This document shows positions 33,020 through 37,346 of a DNA stretch of 37,346 bases, in pieces (position 1 is the stretch's first letter; each line of letters begins with the position of its first letter). A model generated the notes under the pieces. The model made no database searches. It was not told the origin of the DNA and was given only the letters and a program-made list of their open reading frames with translations. Origin of the DNA: Sphingomonas sp. 32-62-10 (lineage in GTDB: Bacteria > Pseudomonadota > Alphaproteobacteria > Sphingomonadales > Sphingomonadaceae). Both the position numbers and the translations under genes were made by a program. The stretch is from contig NCEE01000032.1 in NCBI GenBank assembly GCA_002280555.1, positions 1 to 37,346 of the forward strand. Direction: 5' to 3'.

Positions 33020-33951
33020 GTAACACGGCCTGGCACGAGAAGCTGCTCGGCGGCTTCAAGCGCACATCGGACCGGCTGATCGGCAATCTGGCTGGGCTCG
33101 GCACGGCGCGGCTTGATAATGCGACTCTCGACGAGATCGAAGAGGCGCTGATCGCGTCGGACCTTGGCCCTGCTACGGCCGCGCGCATACGCGCTCGGTT
33201 GGCCGATGGAGCGTTCGAACGGAACATGGAGGAGCTCGGCATCCGCCTGATTGTGGCGGAGGAGATCGAGAAGGTCCTCGAAAAGGTCGCTCGCCCGATC
33301 GAGATCAGCGCGTTCCCCCGACCCCACGTCATCCTCGTTATTGGCGTCAACGGATCGGGCAAGACGACGACGATCGCCAAGCTCGCGCACCTGTTCACCG
33401 AACAGGATTACGGCGTGATGCTGGCGGCGGGCGACACCTTCCGCGCCGCCGCGATCGGCCAGCTCGCAACTTGGGCCGATCGGATTGGCGTGCCGATCGT
33501 GCGCGGCGAGCAGGGCGGCGACGCGGCCGGCATCGTGTTCGATGCGGTCAAGAAAGCGACCGCCACGGGCATCGATGCGCTCATCGTCGATACCGCCGGG
33601 CGGCTGCAGAACAAGCGCGAGCTGATGGACGAGCTTGCCAAAATCAAGCGGATGCTCGGCAAGATCGATTCCGCCTCCCCGCATGACATCATTTTGGTCC
33701 TCGATGCGACCACCGGGCAGAACGCCCTGTCGCAAATCGAGGTTTTCAAAGAGGTCGCCGGTGTGACCGGGCTGGTGATGACCAAGCTGGACGGGACGGC
33801 GCGGGGCGGCGTGCTTGTTGCCGCCGCCGAGCAGTTCGGCCTGCCGATCCACGCCATCGGCATCGGCGAAGGCGTCGGCGATCTGCGGCCCTTCAACGCA
33901 AATGAGGTTGCACGGATCATCGCTGGCGTGGAAAGACCGACCAATGGCTAG
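33016..33951 (+). CDS. ftsY: signal recognition particle receptor FtsY
   Basis: This 311-residue SRP receptor has an N domain (ATLDEIEEALIASDLGPATA) and a G domain with GVNGSGKTTTIAKLA, DTFRAAAIGQL, DTAGRLQNKRELMDEL and TKLDGTARGG. The C-terminal GIGEGVGDLRPFNANEVARII is conserved. It lacks the long acidic N-terminal A domain of E. coli, as is common in alphaproteobacteria. It receives Ffh-bound ribosomes at the membrane. The start is GTG (33016-33018) overlapping the mtaB stop; its 3' end overlaps yciB by 8 bases. Confidence 0.96.
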   Translation: MSNTAWHEKLLGGFKRTSDRLIGNLAGLGTARLDNATLDEIEEALIASDLGPATAARIRARLADGAFERNMEELGIRLIVAEEIEKVLEKVARPIEISAFPRPHVILVIGVNGSGKTTTIAKLAHLFTEQDYGVMLAAGDTFRAAAIGQLATWADRIGVPIVRGEQGGDAAGIVFDAVKKATATGIDALIVDTAGRLQNKRELMDELAKIKRMLGKIDSASPHDIILVLDATTGQNALSQIEVFKEVAGVTGLVMTKLDGTARGGVLVAAAEQFGLPIHAIGIGEGVGDLRPFNANEVARIIAGVERPTNG

Positions 33952-34567
33952 TCAGACCCCTTCCAAAGCCCCTGATCCCGCGCTGCGCATGGCAATCGAT
34001 TTCGGGCCGCTGATCGTGTTTTTCGCGGTCAACTTCCTGGTGGGTGGCGAACAGATCAGCCGCGTCGTTGCCGCAACGGTTGCCTTCATGACCGCAACTG
34101 CGATCGCCATGGCGGTATCGCAGTGGAAGACCGGCCATATCTCACCGATGCTGTGGTTATCGGGCGTGCTTGTGCTCGTGTTCGGCGGGCTGACGATCTA
34201 TTTTCACGATGAAACCTTCATCAAGATCAAACCGACGATCATCTATCTGATGTTCGCCAGCGTCCTGATCTTTGGCCTGCTGACGGGTCGGCCGCTGCTG
34301 CAATATGTACTGGAGAGCGCCTATCCGGGGCTGAGCCCGAAGGGATGGCGACAGCTGACGATCAATTGGGCGCTGTTTTTCGTCGCGCAGGCGGCGCTGA
34401 ACGAAACGGTGTGGCGCAACACCAGCTGGGATTTCTGGGTCGCCTATAAATTATGGGGCGTAATCCCGATGACGCTGATCTTCGCGGTCGCCAATCTACC
34501 GATGCTGATGAAGCACGGGATGCAGGTATCGGGCGACACGCCGCCGCCGATCCCGCCGGAGGGTTGA
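33944..34567 (+). CDS. yciB: septation protein A / inner membrane protein YciB
   Basis: The 207-residue polytopic inner-membrane protein has about five to six helices. The family features visible are DFGPLIVFFAVNFL at the start, KTGHISPMLWLSGVLVLVFGGLTIYFHDETFIKIKPTIIY, and NETVWRNTSWDFWVAYKLWGVIPMTLIF. IspA/YciB proteins affect cell-envelope width and septation, with no enzymatic role established. The ATG at 33944 overlaps the ftsY end by 8 nt, so the two are co-translated. A hairpin follows the stop. Confidence 0.93.
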   Translation: MASQTPSKAPDPALRMAIDFGPLIVFFAVNFLVGGEQISRVVAATVAFMTATAIAMAVSQWKTGHISPMLWLSGVLVLVFGGLTIYFHDETFIKIKPTIIYLMFASVLIFGLLTGRPLLQYVLESAYPGLSPKGWRQLTINWALFFVAQAALNETVWRNTSWDFWVAYKLWGVIPMTLIFAVANLPMLMKHGMQVSGDTPPPIPPEG

Positions 34568-34592
34568 GGCTCCGCCGCGAACAGCGGAGCCT
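34567..34592. terminator. hairpin after yciB, possible bidirectional transcript end
   Basis: A perfect 9-bp stem AGGCTCCGC/GCGGAGCCT with an 8-nt loop immediately follows the yciB stop and lies 22 bases beyond the convergent sodB stop. Neither side has a clear T-run, so termination efficiency is uncertain, but position and stem strength fit an end shared by two converging transcripts. Confidence 0.5.
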
Positions 34593-34614
34593 CCCACCAA
34601 TCATCCTTGGCCAA

Positions 34615-35235
34615 TCAGCCCTGATCGGCGCGCGATACGCCTGCACCATCGAGGTTCTGGGCCGCAAATTCCCAGTTGAGGATCTTGCCGGTCACCGCTT
34701 CCAGGTAGCCCGGGCGCGCATTGCGGTAATCGATGTAATAAGCGTGCTCCCACACGTCGATCGTCAGCAGCGGCTTCATGCCATCATAGGCAACCGGCGT
34801 GTCGGCATCGTGCAGTGACGTTACCTTCAGCTTGCCGCCATCGAGCACCAGCCAACCCCAGCCGCTTGCAAAGTGATTGGTCGATTCAGCGACCAGTGCC
34901 TTCACCAGCGCCTCGGTCGAACCAAATTCGGCGTTGATCATCTCGGCCAATTTGCCCGACGGCGCGGCGTAGTTCGGCGTCAGCGAATGCCAGAAGAAAG
35001 TGTGGTTCCAGATCTGCGCCGAATTGTTGAAAAGGCCCTTTTCGCCCTTGTCCTTGGCGTATTTGATCACGTCGCTCAGCTTCGCGTTTTCGAGGCCGTG
35101 CGCGACGAGCATGCCATTGGTCTTGTCGACATAGGCCTTGTGATGCTTGCCGTGGTGAAAATCGAACGTCTCTTCGGACATCACGGGTGCAAGGGCGTCC
35201 TTGGCGTAAGGCAGTGCTGGAAGTTCGAAAGCCAT
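34615..35235 (-). CDS. sodB: Fe/Mn-family superoxide dismutase
   Basis: The 206-residue cytoplasmic enzyme removes superoxide. The metal ligands are His27 (FHHGKHHKAYVDK), His in WNHTFFWHSL (about residue 79), and Asp and His in DVWEHAYYIDYRN (about 161 and 165). The Gln region SAQIWNH and the ASGWGWLV segment favour the Fe form, but metal choice cannot be settled by sight. The ATG (35233-35235) has GGAG 8 nt upstream. It converges on yciB and is followed upstream by pspF on the same strand, with 108 bases between them that must hold its promoter. Confidence 0.95.
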   Translation of the reverse strand: MAFELPALPYAKDALAPVMSEETFDFHHGKHHKAYVDKTNGMLVAHGLENAKLSDVIKYAKDKGEKGLFNNSAQIWNHTFFWHSLTPNYAAPSGKLAEMINAEFGSTEALVKALVAESTNHFASGWGWLVLDGGKLKVTSLHDADTPVAYDGMKPLLTIDVWEHAYYIDYRNARPGYLEAVTGKILNWEFAAQNLDGAGVSRADQG

Positions 35236-35343
35236 CGGATAGTCTCCAGTTGAGGGCCACGCTGAAGGGTGCGTGCCGGGAATACGCTAACGCTGCTCAA
35301 TTGGGTCTGGCCGCGCGATTACGCAACCGATTCGTCGCATATT

Positions 35344-36393
35344 CTATCCGGGCAGCAGGTCGTGCCGCCGCAACGCATGGCGAAGCTGGTCATAGCTGAG
35401 CCCCAAGGCCTCAGCAGTGGCACGCTGATTAAAGCGGTGCTCGGCCATCGCCTTGGCGAGCAGATCATGCTCGAACCGGGCGACCTGCGATTTGAAATCG
35501 GACGGGCCATCGGCCTCACACGCTGCCAGCGGCTCCTCGGGATGGGCATCCGCCTCCTGATCAACATTTTGGGCCGGTACGGGCGTGGACGACTGCTGCG
35601 GCCGCGGACGGCTCGCCGGGGCATAGGGGGACTGAAAAGGATCGAACTGGATTTCGTCGATCGGCCCCTGGCGCTCCCAGCGATACACGGCCCGGCCCAC
35701 GACATTGCGTAATTCGCGGACATTGCCCGGCCAAGCATAGGTCATTAGCGCATCAATCGCTGCCGGGCTGAAGCCGGGCCAATCCTCCCACCCGAGTTCG
35801 GACGCCATTCGCCGCCCGAAATGCTCGGCGAGCACCATCACATCCCCTGCCCGCGCCCGCAGCGGCGGAAGCGTGACGACTTCGAACGACAGCCGATCAA
35901 GCAGATCTGCGCGAAACTGATGGCGATCGACCTTATCGGGCAAATGCTCGTTGGTGGCAGCGACGATGCGGACATCGACGCGGATCGGTCGCGACGAGCC
36001 GATGCGAGTCACTTCGCCATATTCCACCGCGCGGAGCAGCCGGTCTTGCGCGGCCATCGACAGCGTCCCGAGCTCGTCGAGAAACAGCGTGCCGCCATGC
36101 GCTTCCTCGAACCGCCCTGCCCGCGCCTTGGTTGCACCGGTAAAGGCGCCCGCCTCATGCCCGAACAATTCGGCTTCGATCAGCGTTTCCGGTAGCGCGG
36201 CGCAGTTCATGATAACCAGCGGCTGATCCCAGCGCGGGCTGAGCCGGTGAAGGCGTTCCGCCACGAGTTCCTTGCCCGTGCCGCGTTCGCCGATCACCAG
36301 AACCGGCCGATCGAGCGCCGCCGCCCGGCTCGCGCGTTCCAGCACGTCCAGGAACACCCCCGATTGCCCGATAACCTGTGACGTTCGTTCCAT
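35344..36393 (-). CDS. pspF: PspF-type sigma-54 activator (AAA+ plus Fis HTH)
   Basis: The 349-residue protein is a sigma-54 activator with no receiver domain, like E. coli PspF. The AAA+ module starts near the N-terminus: Walker A GERGTGKELVAE, the sigma-54-contacting GAFTGATKARAG, Walker B GGTLFLDELGTL and RADLLDRLSFEVVTLPPLR. A low-complexity linker rich in Pro and Glu (about 245-295) leads to a Fis-type helix-turn-helix (FNQRATAEALGLSYDQLRHALRRHDL). The ATG at 36391-36393 fits MERTSQVIGQS. It is divergent from the psp operon, as in E. coli, where PspA inhibits PspF. Confidence 0.94.
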   Translation of the reverse strand: MERTSQVIGQSGVFLDVLERASRAAALDRPVLVIGERGTGKELVAERLHRLSPRWDQPLVIMNCAALPETLIEAELFGHEAGAFTGATKARAGRFEEAHGGTLFLDELGTLSMAAQDRLLRAVEYGEVTRIGSSRPIRVDVRIVAATNEHLPDKVDRHQFRADLLDRLSFEVVTLPPLRARAGDVMVLAEHFGRRMASELGWEDWPGFSPAAIDALMTYAWPGNVRELRNVVGRAVYRWERQGPIDEIQFDPFQSPYAPASRPRPQQSSTPVPAQNVDQEADAHPEEPLAACEADGPSDFKSQVARFEHDLLAKAMAEHRFNQRATAEALGLSYDQLRHALRRHDLLPG

Positions 36394-36403
36394 GACCGAA
36401 GAC

Positions 36404-36480
36404 TTGGCGTAAAATCCCAAACCTTGGCAAGGGAGAATTGGCGCAGATTGACAGCTTAGGTTCAGGAATGGCGCAAATCA
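36404..36480 (+). promoter_or_regulatory. three spaced repeats, candidate PspF enhancer sites
   Basis: TTGGCGTAAAATCC (36404-36417), TTGGCGCAGATTGA (36438-36451) and ATGGCGCAAATCA (36468-36480) share the core TGGCGYARAT. They are spaced 34 and 30 bases apart, about three helical turns each, in the pspF/psp divergent gap. They lie upstream of the sigma-54 promoter, the expected place for PspF upstream activating sites. Binding is inferred. Confidence 0.5.
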
Positions 36481-36494
36481 GCCATTTCAAAAAC

Positions 36495-36510
36495 TGGCAC
36501 GCTTCCTGCT
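36495..36510 (+). promoter_or_regulatory. sigma-54 promoter of the psp operon
   Basis: TGGCACG (36495-36501), then CTTC, then CTGCT (36506-36510) matches the -24/-12 consensus TGGCACG-N4-TTGCW with one mismatch. The GG and GC dinucleotides have the required spacing. With pspF divergently upstream and pspA downstream, this is the expected PspF-dependent promoter. Transcription would start near 36522, before the small ORF at 36570. Confidence 0.85.
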
Positions 36511-36569
36511 GTACTGGTTGCAACTGCCGAAAGGGCAGCAAGACAGAAACCAGATCAGGAAGAATTACG

Positions 36570-36728
36570 ATGAATACCACCAACCAATCGACCGCTGCCC
36601 TTCGCAACCTCACCGCCCTTGTGCTGGCGGTTGTGTTCAGCGCGACCTGCGTGATGGGGGCCATTGCCCCAGCCACGCTTCAGTCGGCGCAGACGGCGAG
36701 CCTGGTTGCCGAAGCCCCCGTCGCCTAA
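36570..36728 (+). CDS. small hydrophobic membrane peptide at the head of the psp operon
   Basis: The 52-residue peptide starts at the ATG preceded by AGGAAG (36557-36562 region). A single hydrophobic stretch (about residues 14-33, TALVLAVVFSATCVMGAIA) could be an inner-membrane helix or an exported signal; the remainder is short and polar (LQSAQTASLVAEAPVA). It lies between the sigma-54 promoter and pspA, so it should be induced with the envelope-stress response. I do not recognise the family. Small membrane proteins such as PspB or PspD occur in psp operons, but there is no visible similarity. Confidence 0.7.
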   Translation: MNTTNQSTAALRNLTALVLAVVFSATCVMGAIAPATLQSAQTASLVAEAPVA

Positions 36729-36748
36729 ACTATAGGTGACGCCCCTGG

Positions 36749-36795
36749 CCGGGGTGTAGCGCCCCCAGTGCTACTACACCCACGCTGCACCCCGG
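36749..36795 (+). promoter_or_regulatory. competing hairpins between the small psp ORF and pspA
   Basis: The 110-base gap contains GGGTGTAG (36752-36759), which can pair perfectly with CTACACCC (36774-36781). The overlapping segment CCGGGGTGTAGC (36749-36760) can instead pair with GCTGCACCCCGG (36784-36795, one G-U). Both stems use the same left arm, so they exclude each other. This may be a processing site, a partial attenuator or a differential-stability element. No T-run follows. Confidence 0.4.
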
Positions 36796-36838
36796 TCCTT
36801 TATCCAACCTTCCTTCAGTAACAGTCAGGAGTTCCCCG

Positions 36839-37346
36839 ATGGGCATTTTTTCGCGAACCCGAGACATCATCGCCGCCAACGTCACCGATCTGCTCGACAA
36901 GGCTGAAGACCCCGCCAAGATGATCCGCATGATCATCCTCGAAATGGAGGAAACCTTGGTCGAGGTGCGCGCCTCCGCTGCCCGCACGATCGCTGATCAA
37001 AAGGAAATGCGCCGCCATATCGCCAAGCTGGAAAAGCTGCAGGACAGCTGGACCGAAAAGGCCGAACTGGCGCTGTCGAAGGATCGCGAAGACCTGGCCA
37101 AGGCTGCTTTGGTCGAACGCCAGAAGGCCGTCGACATGGCGGATCAGTTGAATGCCGAAATTGGCGTGCTCGACGATACGCTGCGCAGCGCCGAGGAAGA
37201 CATCACCAAGCTGCAGAATAAGCTGCGCGAGGCACGCACGCGTCAGAATTCGATCACGACGCGGCTGGAATCCGCACACAACCGGGTGAAGATGCGCGAA
37301 GCCTATGCCGGCCCCAAGGTGCAGGATGCGTTCTCGCGCTTCGAAG
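36839..37346 (+). CDS. pspA: phage shock protein A, N-terminal part (cut by window end)
   Basis: 169 codons are visible; the gene continues beyond the window. The N-terminal amphipathic helix and first helices (MGIFSRTRDIIAANVTDLLDKAEDPAKMIRMIILEMEETLVEVRA) are typical of PspA/IM30, followed by a long coiled coil with heptads (LNAEIGVLDDTLRSAEEDITKLQNKLREA). PspA binds damaged inner membrane and restrains PspF. The ATG (36839-36841) has AGGAG 7 nt upstream. It is the second gene after the sigma-54 promoter. Confidence 0.96.
   Translation, partial: MGIFSRTRDIIAANVTDLLDKAEDPAKMIRMIILEMEETLVEVRASAARTIADQKEMRRHIAKLEKLQDSWTEKAELALSKDREDLAKAALVERQKAVDMADQLNAEIGVLDDTLRSAEEDITKLQNKLREARTRQNSITTRLESAHNRVKMREAYAGPKVQDAFSRFE

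Noticed and set aside
32857..33852. 331-codon minus-strand frame opposite ftsY
   Set aside because: It is antisense to intact GTPase motifs, and its composition is Asp/Arg/His-rich and unlike a real protein.
1..37346. Prophage, transposon, integron or CRISPR array
   Set aside because: No integrase, transposase, phage structural gene or regular repeat-spacer pattern was seen. Apart from vapBC, the regions around hfq, rpsP-rplS and ftsY carry conserved core genes in familiar orders.

Overview
The window looks like chromosomal DNA of a Sphingomonadales alphaproteobacterium (Sphingomonas or a close relative). The reasons are the high GC content, the ntrY-ntrX-hfq-hflX order with a double-domain Hfq, a zinc-free L31, two DUF418 membrane proteins, an M2 peptidase and a PspF/PspA locus. 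This rests on gene order and protein families read by eye; no database search was run. I see no phage, insertion sequence, CRISPR array or origin. Almost every base is coding.

Layout. (1) 1-3779, plus strand: the end of ntrY, then ntrX, a tandem hfq, and hflX. (2) 3760-13013, minus strand: a tightly packed run read mltB-like > rlpA-like > D-Ala-D-Ala carboxypeptidase > tmk > holB > metG > tatD > MBL hydrolase > retropepsin-like protease > mazG. Many stops and starts overlap by 4 nt. (3) 13111-20189: tRNA-Ser(TGA) on the plus strand. Minus-strand genes follow: a zinc-ribbon membrane protein, a PilZ protein, rpmE, an SDR with its TetR regulator, an M2 peptidase, an alpha/beta hydrolase, a GFA protein and asd. 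(4) 20244-25322, minus: a broken DUF418 gene, a DPP-IV-like S9 peptidase and an intact DUF418 paralogue. (5) 25391-29848, minus: ffh-rpsP-rimM-[vapBC]-trmD-rplS ending in a clear terminator. (6) 30054-34567, plus: a GGDEF-EAL protein, mtaB, ftsY and yciB. (7) 34615-37346: sodB and pspF on minus, then the divergent sigma-54 psp operon (small membrane peptide, pspA) running off the end.

The most interesting observation is a complete VapBC toxin-antitoxin module placed exactly between rimM and trmD in the normally contiguous ribosomal/tRNA-modification operon. It has its own promoter and palindromic operator at the 3' end of rimM. Stop/start overlaps couple vapB to vapC and vapC to trmD. Expression of trmD and rplS, which are essential or near-essential, would therefore run through a toxin-antitoxin promoter.

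The second theme is a set of lesions. ntrX has lost its Fis-type DNA-binding helix-turn-helix through a deletion, and its ancestral tail is still readable out of frame. metG has a +1/-2 frameshift just before the anticodon-binding domain. One DUF418 gene has a deletion of about 41 nt. The RlpA-like protein has Tyr where the lipobox Cys should be. These may be real decay or sequence/assembly errors. A broken metG argues for at least some error, or for a split enzyme.

Other points are three hairpins before hfq, a hairpin array between ffh and the GGDEF-EAL gene, and a psp control region. The psp region has a near-consensus sigma-54 promoter, three spaced repeats that may be PspF sites, and alternative hairpins before pspA.
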